This document shows positions 8,404 to 16,878 of a stretch of DNA of 64,000 bases, piece after piece (positions within the stretch are counted from its first letter, which is position 1; every line of letters starts with the position of its first letter). A program made the translations under genes and the position numbers. This stretch comes from Virgibacillus profundi (GTDB lineage Bacteria; Bacillota; Bacilli; Bacillales; Amphibacillaceae): positions 1 to 64,000 of the forward strand of contig NZ_NPOA01000014.1 of NCBI RefSeq assembly GCF_002287375.1, written 5' to 3'. The notes below the pieces were generated by a model. The model had not been told where the DNA came from. It saw only the letters and a list, made by a program, of their open reading frames with translations, and did no database searches.

Positions 8404-8440
8404 CATGCTTTAGACGATGTCTAAAGCATATTTTTTTATA
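8404..8440 (+). terminator. Terminator after DJ-1/PfpI gene
   Basis: Stem ATGCTTTAGAC/GTCTAAAGCAT with a 3-base loop and a run of T. Confidence 0.8.
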
Positions 8441-8548
8441 TAACTTAAAATAAAGACCTTAAAAAGCAGTATAAATCCAACTTGATCTTTCGCTCTTTTT
8501 ACCTGTTTTTGATAAAATAAGTAATTTAATTATGCCGACTCTGAAGAC

Positions 8549-8615
8549 ATGTAGTCAAAGTAAAGAGATTGCTATCATAATATTTTTTTCACTTTACTAT
8601 TGATATAATCCTACA
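8549..8615 (+). repeat. Tn554-like right-end sequence, copy 2
   Basis: ATGTAGTCAAAGTAA at 8549-8563, 52 bases before radC sequence resumes at 8616; the matching copy is at 1905. Between the word and radC the two copies share only short pieces (TTGATAT, CCA). This is the expected place of the transposon's right terminus. Confidence 0.55.
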
Positions 8616-8750
8616 CCATCGATGGAAGACATTAATGTTACAAGAAGGTTAGTTGAGGCTGGAAAGTTACTAGGCATCGAAGTACTTGACCATTTAGTAG
8701 TAAATAGTGATAACAGTTTTACTAGCCTAAAAGAAATAGGCTATATTTAA
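8616..8750 (+). pseudogene. radC-like gene, 3' fragment (copy 2)
   Basis: 44 codons in one clean frame: [16 protein letters not shown], then [16 protein letters not shown] and the end SLKEIGYI and a stop. It continues RadC just after the metal-binding HxHPSG segment. Together with the 5' part at 4518 it shows a radC-like gene split by about 3.8 kb of transposon sequence. Known Tn554 inserts in radC (att554), which matches. About 22 codons, including the HxH motif, are missing between the halves. Confidence 0.8.
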
Positions 8751-8885
8751 AAGGGAGATACAGTTCCCTTTTTCTCTTCAAGATATATGTGTATATGGTA
8801 TTTAATAAATGTAGGCTTTGGCAATACGATTATTAGAGTATGGGTTCATTGCATATTGAGGTTTTTAATTCAATAATTAATGGTA
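8751..8885 (+). repeat. radC downstream repeat (copy of 2110-2260)
   Basis: After the radC stop both copies continue with AAAAGGGAGA-type hairpin and T run (a terminator), then AAGATATAT, ATTTAATAAATGTAGG and GATTATTAGAGT. The shared sequence shows that the two radC tails came from the same parent island and not just the same gene family. Confidence 0.7.
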
Positions 8886-8902
8886 TAAATATTAAGTAAA
8901 AA

Positions 8903-8931
8903 AGCACAGAGCTAAATCTGTGCTTTTTAAT
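8903..8931. terminator. Terminator hairpin
   Basis: AAAAGCACAGA/TCTGTGCTTTT stem with GCTAAA loop and T run. It lies between the radC tail and the end of the leftward ampS gene. Confidence 0.8.
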
Positions 8932-9051
8932 GGTACAAGCTGTTCTCTTTATTCCGCAGTTGCGCCCGTTTGAGGAAGATAATGTCGGGAGATTTCCGCA
9001 AACCCCCTCGAAAATGGAACACCAACATCTCATTCACTATTTCTTCGCATC

Positions 9052-10290
9052 TTAGAAACCCCAGCTACCATGTCTGAACACCGGTTCCCGAGCCCCATTT
9101 TCATGGACGCCATCGATGTCCATATCAGCTGTGCCAATCATAAAGTCGACGTGAGTAATGCTCGTATTAATACCCTTCTCTTCCAGTTCTTCTTTTTCCA
9201 TTTCTAAGCCGCCTTCGATATTAATTGGATACGCACTTCCAAGAGCTAGGTGAGTTGAAGCATTTTCGTCGAGAAGTGTGTTATAAAAAGTAATATTCAT
9301 ATCAGAAATGTGCGACTTGTAAGGGAGAAGTGCAATTTCGCCGATATAAGAAGCTCCTTCATCACTTTCAAGCAAACGCTTCAGAGTTTCTTCGCCTTCT
9401 CTGGCTTTATACGAGACCACTTTCCCGTGCTCGAACGTCAGTTGAAAATTGTTGATTACTATTCCACCATAATTGAGTGGTCTCGAGCTTGATACTGTAC
9501 CGTTTACGCCGATTTTTTTCGCAGCTGTGAACACTTCCTCTGTAGGGATGTTGGCAACAAAGTTCACCCCTCCCTTACTTACACTTCCTCCAGCTTCCCA
9601 AATATGTGTTTCTGGAAGCTCGATTGTTAAGTCGGTCCCATCAGCTACAAAGTGTAAGGCATGATAGCCTTTTGCATTTAAAACTTGCATCTTTTCATCG
9701 AGCGTCTGTAAGTGGTTCTGCCACGCTGTTATGGGATCGAATTCATTCACGCGGGTCGCTGAAAAAATCGCTTCCCATAGTTTATCTACCGCTTCCTGCC
9801 CTATTAAGTCAGGAAAGACTCGCTCCGCCCACTTCACCGAAGGCACTGCGACAATCGACCAGCTGACTTTATCGAACTGGGTATAGCTACGGAATTTATG
9901 CAATGCTTTGCTTCTCGTTTTATTCTCAATTGAAATTCGATCTGGGTCGATACCCTTCAGCAAATCTGGATCCCCTCCGGATTCAGAGATGCGGAGAAAC
10001 GCCGCATTGCTTTGTGCTTCTTCTACAAGTGCTTGTGTTTTCCAGTTGGGAAATTCCGAAAAAGACTCTTCAGGGGCGAGCTCAAACCTGAGACGGGTAA
10101 GTTCTTCATCGTACCATTCTACGTGCACATGCTTTGCTCCAGCTTTATATGCCTTTTTAGCGACTACACGAACAAAATCAGCTGCATACAGCGGGGAAGT
10201 GATATAGAGCGTTTGACCTTTCTGTATGTTGACACCGACTTCTAAAGCGATATCTGCATAGATTTCGATTTTCTTTTTAAATGTTGACAT
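9052..10290 (-). CDS. ampS: M29-family aminopeptidase (AmpS/PepS type)
   Basis: 412 residues, full length for M29 metallo-aminopeptidases, which trim N-terminal residues from peptides in the cytoplasm. The N-terminus (YADIALEVGVNIQKGQ) and the C-terminal metal region (NEFDPI, EEVFTAAKKIGVNGTVSSSRPLNYGG, the IGEIALLPY block, HLALGSAYP and THVDFMIG) are in the family order, supplying the Glu, His and Asp ligands of the two-metal site. I start at the ATG at 10290 because AGAGGGAG stands 6-9 bases before it; the frame is open 12 codons further upstream without an RBS. It lies inside the island, between the radC tail and the last island-end repeat, so it may be cargo; it is intact. Confidence 0.9.
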   Translation of the reverse strand: MSTFKKKIEIYADIALEVGVNIQKGQTLYITSPLYAADFVRVVAKKAYKAGAKHVHVEWYDEELTRLRFELAPEESFSEFPNWKTQALVEEAQSNAAFLRISESGGDPDLLKGIDPDRISIENKTRSKALHKFRSYTQFDKVSWSIVAVPSVKWAERVFPDLIGQEAVDKLWEAIFSATRVNEFDPITAWQNHLQTLDEKMQVLNAKGYHALHFVADGTDLTIELPETHIWEAGGSVSKGGVNFVANIPTEEVFTAAKKIGVNGTVSSSRPLNYGGIVINNFQLTFEHGKVVSYKAREGEETLKRLLESDEGASYIGEIALLPYKSHISDMNITFYNTLLDENASTHLALGSAYPINIEGGLEMEKEELEEKGINTSITHVDFMIGTADMDIDGVHENGAREPVFRHGSWGF

Positions 10291-10489
10291 CTTTCTCCCT
10301 CTTTCTAAGTCGCATTCTACTGCCATTTCTTCTTTGAGGAATCTTGCACCCTGCTTTTGTCAGAGAATTATGATATTTACTCCTATAAGGAATCTTAAAA
10401 ATTTAGAGTAGAGACAATCCCCACTTTTTTGGTAAATACGGTCCTTCTTTTCTTCCGCAATAGGCCGTTTGTTACATACAGTTTCTTTA

Positions 10490-10795
10490 TATTTCCATAT
10501 TAACATCAATACGTTTTCATTTGAAACGAAATTCTTGTATAAGCTTTTATTGATTGTATGTAACTGTCCTCCATTTTAGTTTCAGTGACGACTTCATAGT
10601 TAAATATGTCGTTTATGTTCAATTGATTCTCTAAAAACATTGATTTTGCTGGTTTTTAGTCGCAAATATCGCTTATGTTTTTATCAATTTACCATGGTAA
10701 GGAAGGGGTCGTCTGTTCGAATCGGATTGGGATATCTTGATGAAACGCTTGTCCTATAAGGGATGAGGCGTTTTTTGTTTTGGTAATAATTATAA
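10490..10795. repeat. Island-end repeat, copy B (with tRNA-Thr 3' part)
   Basis: Second copy of the sequence at 3045-3345, with the same blocks in the same order and many single-base changes. The downstream part (GATGAAACGCTTGTCCTATAAGGGATGAGGCG and T run) forms a better hairpin than in copy A and could be the original terminator of the chromosomal tRNA-Thr. Confidence 0.8.
10692..10740 (+). repeat. tRNA-Thr attachment-site copy 3
   Basis: Matches tRNA-Thr 476-524 with a few changes (GTCTGTTCG for GTCCGTTCG; GGGATATC for GGAAGCTC). The altered acceptor strand shows that it is no longer under selection as tRNA. It is the right-hand limit of the island. Confidence 0.8.
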
Positions 10796-11292
10796 AAAAA
10801 TAGGTTTTTTTGCCCCAATTGTAACTTAGCAATAAGATAATATTACCGAGAAACAACATTGTCTCTTACTATGCATATAAAATGAATAGAGGGGTAAGCC
10901 TGATTCTCCCAGGGACTGCTGCTGGTAGCTTCTGAGATTCGGCCATTGTCGTGTTTCAAATTTTCTTTACATTAACTGATTCGTAAATGGGATTACTATA
11001 TGAGAAAAGTCATATCAACCATGTATAGCTTGGAATTTATTTTGTTAAATCATTCTCAAGATAGATGTATATACGAGGGGTGAAGAGGTGGCAAAGAACA
11101 AATAAGAGATAAGGAATTATTGCAAGTTGGATGATATAAAAAGATCCCGGAAACCGCTTGTCCCGGGTTTGATTGAAAATCATATATTAAACCACCATGT
11201 AAAGCCGCCTCGTCAATGCAGCTGTTTTCCAGCGCAAGTAATACTCCTGCAACTTAAACCTAAAGAAACTTCATCATTCATGAAGGATAATT
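10796..11292. other. Intergenic stretch without a recognised gene
   Basis: No convincing frame with an RBS. A GC-richer patch lies at 10895-10955, and 11143-11170 holds a short hairpin (ATCCCGG...CCGGGTTT) that may end the leftward EamA transcript's opposite strand. I see no known RNA motif. Confidence 0.4.
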
Positions 11293-12243
11293 TCATGCAG
11301 AGTGTTTTCTACCTGTGTGATCCACACGTCTTTTCGATTTCATCAACATGCCCCAAATGCCTTTCATTTCGCCGATCATAATTGCAAGAAGAATGAGTAA
11401 TACGCCGAGCCATCTGGATGAAGCTATATATTCGGATAATCCAATATATGCAACGACAACGGATACGGGTAGCTCAATTGCACCTAAAAGCGTAGCTAGG
11501 CTTGCAGAGATATGTGGAGTTGACATGGCAAACAAGAGTGGTGTTAATATCATTCCACATAGGGCAAGTCCTCCGGCATAGAGCCATAAACTCCCACCTG
11601 CAAGCGCATTGCTGCTTAGTGTCGTATAAGGCGGGAAAATAATAAAGATCAAGATAGCAGCACCTGTAATCATAATTGGTGTCCGGATTGTTGCCGGTAC
11701 ATCAACTGCAACACGTCCACTCACAAAGACAAATGCGGTATAAGAGAATGCCGATCCAATCCCTAGAATGAAGCCAAGGAGCGTCATATTGGCCAGCCCA
11801 CCATTAAATGCATCTGCTGCAAATAATACACCAACCATGGTTAGGATTACGGACAATGTCGTTTGCCAGCTAGGTCTTTTTTTGTTAAAAATCCATTCAA
11901 ATAATACACCGACCCATACGAATTGGAATAGTAATACTACAGCTAATGAAGCCGGTAAATATTGCATTGATCCATAATAAAGCACGCTCGTCAGGCCAGT
12001 GAAGCTGCCTGTAATCATGAGGGAAACTATTGTTTTAAGCTTAAGTTTTTTAACTGCTAGTGGATGGCGTCTGATGGCAAAAATGCCGATCGTCCAAAGC
12101 ACTGCAAGAGCAATAATAACCTGTATCACATTAATTTCAGCAAGAGTCCAGCCCGCTGAATAACCTAATTTTACAAATAGTGGGTTCAGCCCAAAAAAAC
12201 AAGCCCCCACAAGGAAAATAATAATAGCATTGTGACGTTTCAT
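11293..12243 (-). CDS. EamA-family (DMT) transporter
   Basis: 316 residues with ten hydrophobic helices in two five-helix halves, the layout of the drug/metabolite transporter EamA family. Markers are the first helix (VGACFFGLNPLFVKLGY), the end of the first half (LYYGSMQYLPASLAVVLLFQF), and the second half's LFAMSTPHISASLATLLGAIELPVSVVVAYI. The substrate cannot be told; these proteins usually export amino acids or small metabolites. RBS GGAGG lies 8 bases before the ATG. It is a single gene, pointing back at the island. Confidence 0.85.
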   Translation of the reverse strand: MKRHNAIIIFLVGACFFGLNPLFVKLGYSAGWTLAEINVIQVIIALAVLWTIGIFAIRRHPLAVKKLKLKTIVSLMITGSFTGLTSVLYYGSMQYLPASLAVVLLFQFVWVGVLFEWIFNKKRPSWQTTLSVILTMVGVLFAADAFNGGLANMTLLGFILGIGSAFSYTAFVFVSGRVAVDVPATIRTPIMITGAAILIFIIFPPYTTLSSNALAGGSLWLYAGGLALCGMILTPLLFAMSTPHISASLATLLGAIELPVSVVVAYIGLSEYIASSRWLGVLLILLAIMIGEMKGIWGMLMKSKRRVDHTGRKHSA

Positions 12244-12625
12244 TCGACTTCCTCCAATATTTCTATATTGTAAGTTGCATTTTTCTGTTCTCAGAAGAAA
12301 AGAATGCCATTCTTCCTATGATAGCATGGATTAGAGATTGTGGCATGTTCTTTCAATATCTCTCAAGAATAGTGATAAACAGAATATATTAACTGTGAAG
12401 ATAATACAAATAGTGTATTTGAGGATTTGGAAGCAAGGCAAAAGATGGAATCGATAATGTTAATGGATTAAGCAAGAATCGGGTTGTCAGTAATGTTACT
12501 CACCGGATATAGTGTCGCCAACACTATTAACTTGAATTGTTGTTATAGAATAAATTACTAATTCTCTACAACATTTTGACAAATACACTTTCGTATGATT
12601 ATCTGGATAGTAACTGAATATACGA
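12244..12625. other. Divergent intergenic region
   Basis: It separates the leftward EamA gene from the rightward TPP riboswitch. I see no gene. The tenA promoter should lie shortly before 12625; TTGACAAATACACTTTCG at 12575 includes a clear -35 TTGACA (12575-12580) with TATGAT (12593-12598) as a weak -10 at short spacing. Confidence 0.4.
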
Positions 12626-12713
12626 ATCACTAGGGGAGCATATAATTGCTGAGAAAGAAGTGTCTTGACCCTTTGAACCTGAACTAGTTCATACTAGCGT
12701 AGGGAAGTGGTAG
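12626..12713 (+). ncRNA. TPP riboswitch (THI element)
   Basis: The conserved THI core is present in order: CACTAGGGGAGC, GCTGAGA, GACCCTTTGAACCTGA, and ACTAGCGTAGGGAAG. It binds thiamine pyrophosphate and shuts down the gene behind it. The 3' strand of the closing stem (GGGAAGTGGTAG, 12702-12713) can also pair with CTACCATTCCC at 12739-12749, the left arm of the terminator. TPP binding would free that arm and cause termination. Confidence 0.95.
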
Positions 12714-12740
12714 CTATACTTGATTAGTATCTATTATTCT

Positions 12741-12772
12741 ACCATTCCCTTTACTAGTGGATGGTTTTTTTA
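12741..12772 (+). terminator. Riboswitch-controlled terminator
   Basis: Stem ACCATTCC (12741-12748) with GGATGGT (12759-12765), followed by seven T. Its left arm overlaps the antiterminator pairing with the riboswitch's last strand. Confidence 0.85.
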
Positions 12773-12833
12773 TGTCTATTATTGTTCTCCTTTTGATAAC
12801 TATATTCAAAAATACATAAAGGAGTAGAGTGTA

Positions 12834-13517
12834 ATGTTATTTACAGATCGCTTGTTTAAAAAGGTAGAACCTGTTTGGAGCAGTTACTTGGATCATCCTT
12901 TTGTCAAAGGAATTGGGGAGGGGACTGTCGATGAAGATAAGTTTATTCATTATATGAGACAGGATTATGTGTATCTGATTGAGTATTCCCGAGTATTTGC
13001 TATTGGAAGTGCGAAAGCAAAAGATTTAAAAACAATGACTATATTCGCAAACTTACTACATGGTACGATGAATTATGAGATGGATTTACATCGTGAGTAT
13101 GCTGCTAAAATCGGCATTTCAAACGAAGAACTGGAAGCAACAGGGCCATCTTCAACGATGACTGCATACACTAGTTATATGATTAGCCAAGCCCAACTTG
13201 GTGGAGTGGAAAATTCAATTGCTGCTGTGCTGGCATGTGCGTGGAGCTATAGTTTTATCGGAAAGGAATTAGCCAGGTGGCCTGGAGCATTGGATCATGA
13301 GTTATATGGGAATTGGGTAAGAATGTATTCCTCTGATGAATTTGCAAAAATTGCGGAAGACTGCAAGGAATTAATTAATGACATCACAAAAGATAAGCCA
13401 GAGGATGAATTAAAGGCATTAGAGGATATTGTATTACGAACAAGTTACTTTGAATATATGTTCTGGGATATGGCAGAAAACATATCTACTTGGCCAGTGA
13501 AAGAATTAGCAAGATAA
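12834..13517 (+). CDS. tenA: Thiaminase II / TenA, thiamine salvage
   Basis: 227 residues of the TenA family, which hydrolyses aminopyrimidine breakdown products of thiamine for re-use. Cys135 in AVLACAWSYSFIGKELA matches the catalytic Cys of B. subtilis TenA; Asp44 (RQDYVYL) and the C-terminal YFEYMFWDMAE region supply the other active-site residues. RBS AAGGAG stands 10 bases before the ATG. The TPP riboswitch controls it. It stands alone: no thiamine synthesis genes follow, while in B. subtilis tenA heads an operon. Confidence 0.95.
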   Translation: MLFTDRLFKKVEPVWSSYLDHPFVKGIGEGTVDEDKFIHYMRQDYVYLIEYSRVFAIGSAKAKDLKTMTIFANLLHGTMNYEMDLHREYAAKIGISNEELEATGPSSTMTAYTSYMISQAQLGGVENSIAAVLACAWSYSFIGKELARWPGALDHELYGNWVRMYSSDEFAKIAEDCKELINDITKDKPEDELKALEDIVLRTSYFEYMFWDMAENISTWPVKELAR

Positions 13518-13569
13518 CAGACATTAACAACAGTTGTAACTATCACCTGCAGTTGTTCACCAACAGAAA

Positions 13570-13622
13570 CAAGAAGAAGTAACTGCCCAACTCCGATCAA
13601 GATAGAGGCAGTTACTTCTTAT
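13570..13622. terminator. Bidirectional terminator tenA / ywaF-like
   Basis: Stem AAGAAGTAACTGCC/GGCAGTTACTTCTT with a 20-base loop, A run on one side and T on the other, between the two converging genes. Confidence 0.8.
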
Positions 13623-13674
13623 ACTTACAAATAAGGTCACCGCACTTCTTGCGGAAAGTTGTTGCAGTCGACTA

Positions 13675-14406
13675 TTAGCCCTTTCTCTTTTCCAACCTCT
13701 TAAAAATCCTGGAAACCCCAAATAGCCCCAGAAAAACAACAAGCCCCAACAAACAAAGATTCACATAATACCAAATCCCATTTCCAAGCAAATCAAGCGG
13801 GGTACTGGCTGTTGGTGTCGCAGATAGATATAAATAATTCGAGCCCAGCCATGGATTAACAACAAAACCAATAAACGCAGCATAAATGAGCAGCAATCCA
13901 TAAGCCCGTAAAGTAGATTTTAATGTAACCTTCACCGAACTTGTAAGCAGGAGGAAAATACTAACCCATGAAATAGCCGTATGATGTAGAAAAAATTTCC
14001 AAAAACGAAAATGTGGAAAATCATAAGGTAATTCAGGAGTAACCAATGCTGCAAATGCCGGGATAAAACCGATGAAAAAAGTAAGATTAATCAATGCTTT
14101 ATTATGTGTAACAAGTGCAATTGCCCCAGTGATACTTGCAATACCACAAAGATGCAGAGGAATATGCTCCCGCAAGCTCCAAATTCCATTAGTTATTGTA
14201 TAGATTTGATAGGATATTTCTGATAAAACAAGGATGGCGAATAAGAGCCAACGTAAAATATTGTACAAACCATTGTTATTTTTGATTTTTTTATAAGTAA
14301 GCAATAATAGCATGAGACCCACAAAATAGATCACCAGCATGGTCATATGGCTGGTTCCGAATGCGATAAAAGGATCCCCGTGCTGCTCGTTAAACCAATC
14401 ACTCAT
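13675..14406 (-). CDS. YwaF-like integral membrane protein (TIGR02206)
   Basis: 243 residues with seven predicted membrane helices. REHIPLHLCGIASI near residue 80 and the later LPYDFPHFRFWKFFLHHTAIS are hallmarks of the TIGR02206/YwaF family of Bacillota membrane proteins, whose function is not known. RBS GAGGGGG lies 7 bases before the ATG. It is transcribed alone and converges on tenA. Confidence 0.85.
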   Translation of the reverse strand: MSDWFNEQHGDPFIAFGTSHMTMLVIYFVGLMLLLLTYKKIKNNNGLYNILRWLLFAILVLSEISYQIYTITNGIWSLREHIPLHLCGIASITGAIALVTHNKALINLTFFIGFIPAFAALVTPELPYDFPHFRFWKFFLHHTAISWVSIFLLLTSSVKVTLKSTLRAYGLLLIYAAFIGFVVNPWLGSNYLYLSATPTASTPLDLLGNGIWYYVNLCLLGLVVFLGLFGVSRIFKRLEKRKG

Positions 14407-14427
14407 AAAAAACCCCCTCTAATCAAA

Positions 14428-14473
14428 AAACAGATACCTACTACTATTATATATGTAGTAAGTACCTGTTTCA
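14428..14473 (-). terminator. Terminator of fabI
   Basis: Reading leftward: AACAGGTACTTACTAC, loop, GTAGTAGGTATCTGTT and then TTTTT. One mismatch in a 16-bp stem. Confidence 0.8.
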
Positions 14474-14493
14474 TCTATTATTTCTGCTGAAAT

Positions 14494-15270
14494 TTAGCCA
14501 CCGATAATGTGATAGCCTGAATCAACATGTAACACTTCCCCGGTTACTCCTCTGGAAAGTTCACTCATAAAGAATAAAGTTGCATCTCCAACCTGATCCT
14601 GATCCACATTTCTGCGTAATGGAGCTTTTTCTTCAATAATTCCTGCCTTTTCATTAAATCCTGATACGCCTTTAGCTGATAATGTGCGAATAGGCCCTGC
14701 TGAGACTGCGTTTACGCGAATGCCATACTTTCCTACATCCTCTGCCAAATACCGCACGCTGGCTTCTAAAGATGCTTTTGCAACACCCATCACATTATAA
14801 TTTTTAATAACACGTTCTGAACCAAGGTAGGTTTGTGTTACAATACTGCCACCCTCAGTCATAACTTCCTTAGCAGCTTTTGTGACTGCTACCAATGAAT
14901 ATGCGCTTATTTCCTGAGCCATTAGGAAACCCTCGCGTGAAGTGTCAGCATATTCGCCCTTCAATTCATCCCTGTTTGCAAAAGCTACAGAGTGTACCAG
15001 TCCATGAATAACGCCAGCTTTTTCCTTAATTTCATTAAAAGCCTCTGTAATACTTTCATCGTTTGCCACATCACATGAAACTATTAATTTTGGTTCTATT
15101 TCATTTTTTTCCAAAAGCTTTATTAGTTTTTGATAGGATCTTTCCTGTCTGTTTGTAAAAATTAAATTAGCACCTGCATTATGTAGTGACTTTGTAATTC
15201 CCCATGCAATGCTTCGTTCGTTCGCAACACCCATTACTACTATATTTTTGCCTTGTAATAATCCTGGCAT
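14494..15270 (-). CDS. fabI: Enoyl-ACP reductase (NADH), FabI
   Basis: 258 residues of the short-chain dehydrogenase type FabI, which reduces enoyl-ACP in the last step of each fatty-acid elongation cycle and is the triclosan target. The cofactor site is VVMGVANERSIAWGI near residue 12; the catalytic pair is Tyr158 and Lys165 in KNYNVMGVAKASLEA; GPIRTLSAKGVSGF is the substrate-binding loop. I start at 15270 since GGAGG stands 8 bases before that ATG; an ATG 12 codons upstream has none. No FapR-type palindrome is evident in the upstream 250 bases. Confidence 0.96.
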   Translation of the reverse strand: MPGLLQGKNIVVMGVANERSIAWGITKSLHNAGANLIFTNRQERSYQKLIKLLEKNEIEPKLIVSCDVANDESITEAFNEIKEKAGVIHGLVHSVAFANRDELKGEYADTSREGFLMAQEISAYSLVAVTKAAKEVMTEGGSIVTQTYLGSERVIKNYNVMGVAKASLEASVRYLAEDVGKYGIRVNAVSAGPIRTLSAKGVSGFNEKAGIIEEKAPLRRNVDQDQVGDATLFFMSELSRGVTGEVLHVDSGYHIIGG

Positions 15271-15540
15271 TCTTGCACCTCCAAAATGTATTTCTATTTT
15301 ATCCATTATAACCTACTTTTTTATTATAAAGAAACCATTGTATGAAAAAACCCGGCTTTATAAATGCGTCCACTCCTTCTTTTTATACCTATTTTAACAA
15401 TAACTGCTGTTTTTAATTAAAAAAATGCATTTTCCTCTTTACAAAGTTTGCATAACTGGTTATAATAAAAATCGTTGGTTTGAGACAGGTATTAAAATTA
15501 ATGTTGAAAATACTTGTTTTTTGTATAATAATTTCATGAT

Positions 15541-15615
15541 GGCCCGTTGGTCAAGCGGTTAAGACACCGCCCTTTCACGGCGGTAACACGGGTTCGAATC
15601 CCGTACGGGTCACCA
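15541..15615 (+). tRNA. tRNA-Glu (TTC)
   Basis: Cloverleaf with acceptor GGCCCGT/ACGGGTC, anticodon loop CTTTCAC (anticodon TTC) and encoded CCA. First gene of the tRNA cluster. Confidence 0.96.
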
Positions 15616-15621
15616 ACATAT

Positions 15622-15697
15622 GGAGGATTAGCTCAGCTGGGAGAGCACCTGCCTTACAAGCAGGGGGTCGCAGGTTCGAGCCCTGCATCCTCCACCA
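15622..15697 (+). tRNA. tRNA-Val (TAC)
   Basis: Cloverleaf with acceptor GGAGGAT/ATCCTCC, anticodon loop CTTACAA (anticodon TAC) and encoded CCA. Confidence 0.96.
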
Positions 15698-15705
15698 TCA
15701 TTTTT

Positions 15706-15732
15706 GCCGGCCTAGCTCAATTGGTAGAGCAA
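15706..15732 (+). pseudogene. tRNA-Thr 5' fragment
   Basis: 27 bases (GCCGGCCTAGCTCAATTGG and on to GCAA) identical to the first 27 of the complete tRNA-Thr at 16036. It breaks off before the anticodon arm, where the repeat at 15733 begins. Confidence 0.9.
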
Positions 15733-15817
15733 GCCGTTAACTTCATCGAGTAAGCTACTAAGTGTAGGCTTGCGAGGAGTGCGACTTCATCGAAATCACT
15801 TGCAACACGACGAGCAT
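15733..15817. repeat. tRNA-cluster repeat, copy 1 (85 bp)
   Basis: 85 bases starting GCCGTTAACTTCATCGAG and ending ACTTGCAACACGACGAGCAT. Copy 2 at 15907 differs at two positions. The 89 bases between the copies carry looser versions of the same motif (ATAAGCTAC, GAATAAGCT). Not a tRNA or known IS end as far as I can tell. Confidence 0.85.
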
Positions 15818-15906
15818 GGTTTTCGAGCAATACTTCTACCGAATAAGCTACGAGTAACCTCGATGCATTCACTTCCTGAATAAGCTGGAAGAAGCAGAGG
15901 TAAATA

Positions 15907-15991
15907 GCCGTTAACTTCATCGAGTAAGCTACTAAGTGCAGGCTTGCGAGGAGTGCGACTTCATCGAAATCACTTGCAACACGATGAGCAT
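15907..15991. repeat. tRNA-cluster repeat, copy 2 (85 bp)
   Basis: Near-identical to 15733-15817 (two changes). It is followed by 44 bases and then the intact tRNA-Thr. The open frame seen on the minus strand through both copies merely follows the repeat and repeats itself, so I do not call it a protein. Confidence 0.85.
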
Positions 15992-16035
15992 TCATAATGA
16001 ACAATCCATCTAAATAAGAGAATTACTTTTTTAAA

Positions 16036-16111
<76 letters not shown>

Positions 16112-16158
16112 TTTTTGTTTTTATGTATAATAAAATAAAAATAGTTAACAATACATGC

Positions 16159-16243
16159 GGAGGGGTAGCGAAGTGGCTAAACGCGGCGGACTGTAAATCC
16201 GCTCCCTCAGGGTTCGGCAGTTCGAATCTGCCCCCCTCCACCA
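16159..16243 (+). tRNA. tRNA-Tyr (GTA)
   Basis: 85-base cloverleaf with a long variable arm, acceptor GGAGGGG/CCCCTCC, anticodon loop CTGTAAA (anticodon GTA) and encoded CCA. Confidence 0.95.
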
Positions 16244-16253
16244 GTTTTATTGT

Positions 16254-16328
16254 TGGGCTATAGCCAAGCGGTAAGGCATCGGGTTTTGATCCCGTGTATC
16301 CTAGGTTCGAATCCTAGTAGCCCAGCCA
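16254..16328 (+). tRNA. tRNA-Gln (TTG)
   Basis: Cloverleaf with acceptor TGGGCTA/TAGCCCA, anticodon loop TTTTGAT (anticodon TTG) and encoded CCA. Confidence 0.95.
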
Positions 16329-16383
16329 TTTTTTTATTTTTGGTGACTTTTTCAGTTTACATATAAGAAACAAGGATATATAG

Positions 16384-16440
16384 CATGAGCCATTAGCTGG
16401 CAGCTAATATCACCGGAACAACTTGCAACACGACGAGCAT
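16384..16440 (+). repeat. tRNA-Lys 5' fragment plus repeat end
   Basis: CATGAGCCATTAGCT (16384-16398) copies the start of tRNA-Lys with its upstream bases (16482-16496). After 22 unrelated bases comes ACTTGCAACACGACGAGCAT (16421-16440), the exact end of the 85-bp repeat at 15733. The arrangement is the same as at tRNA-Thr: broken tRNA start, repeat, then intact tRNA. Confidence 0.8.
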
Positions 16441-16484
16441 CCAAGATACACGCTCTTTAAAACTTAAGAACACTCATAAAACAT

Positions 16485-16560
16485 GAGCCATTAGCTCAGT
16501 CGGTAGAGCATCTGACTTTTAATCAGAGGGTCGGAGGTTCGAATCCTCCATGGCTCACCA
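16485..16560 (+). tRNA. tRNA-Lys (TTT)
   Basis: Cloverleaf with acceptor GAGCCAT/ATGGCTC, anticodon loop CTTTTAA (anticodon TTT) and encoded CCA. Last gene of the cluster. Confidence 0.96.
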
Positions 16561-16610
16561 CTTTTTAATCGAAAAGTAAAGGTTTTAAATATCATACATA
16601 TAGTAATATC

Positions 16611-16656
16611 AAATAAACAAGGTTGTTATAAATGCAGCAACCTTGTTTATTTGCAT
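16611..16656 (+). terminator. Terminator of the tRNA cluster
   Basis: AAATAAACAAGGTTG paired with CAACCTTGTTTATTT (14-15 bp) across a 12-base loop. The following 220 bases to mvaA hold no gene; TATAAT at 16785 and 16811 are possible -10 boxes for the mevalonate operon, without a good -35. Confidence 0.85.
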
Positions 16657-16878
16657 TTTATGCTATTTTTTAACATAATAGATACAGTTATTTTTTATCC
16701 TATAACAATATACCTATAAATTAAGATAGGATAGCTTTTATTAAAATCCATGTTTTTCTACGATATGGAATGGTACTTTCGTGTTATAATTATTAATTAG
16801 GATAGTACTATAATGAAAAATATTAAAACCCTTCACGTTTAAAGATACAATTACGATTATACAAAAGGATGATTTAGT

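Noticed and set aside
8833-9033. Minus-strand frame of 66 codons next to ampS
   Set aside because: No RBS; crosses a terminator hairpin; Cys-rich by chance.
13557-13742. Small minus-strand gene between tenA and the YwaF-like gene
   Set aside because: It overlaps the terminator and the end of the YwaF-like gene in another frame.
15717-16004. Minus-strand open frame of 95 codons with a repeated peptide
   Set aside because: It follows the two copies of the 85-bp DNA repeat and part of a tRNA; no RBS, and the peptide repeat is a by-product of the DNA repeat.
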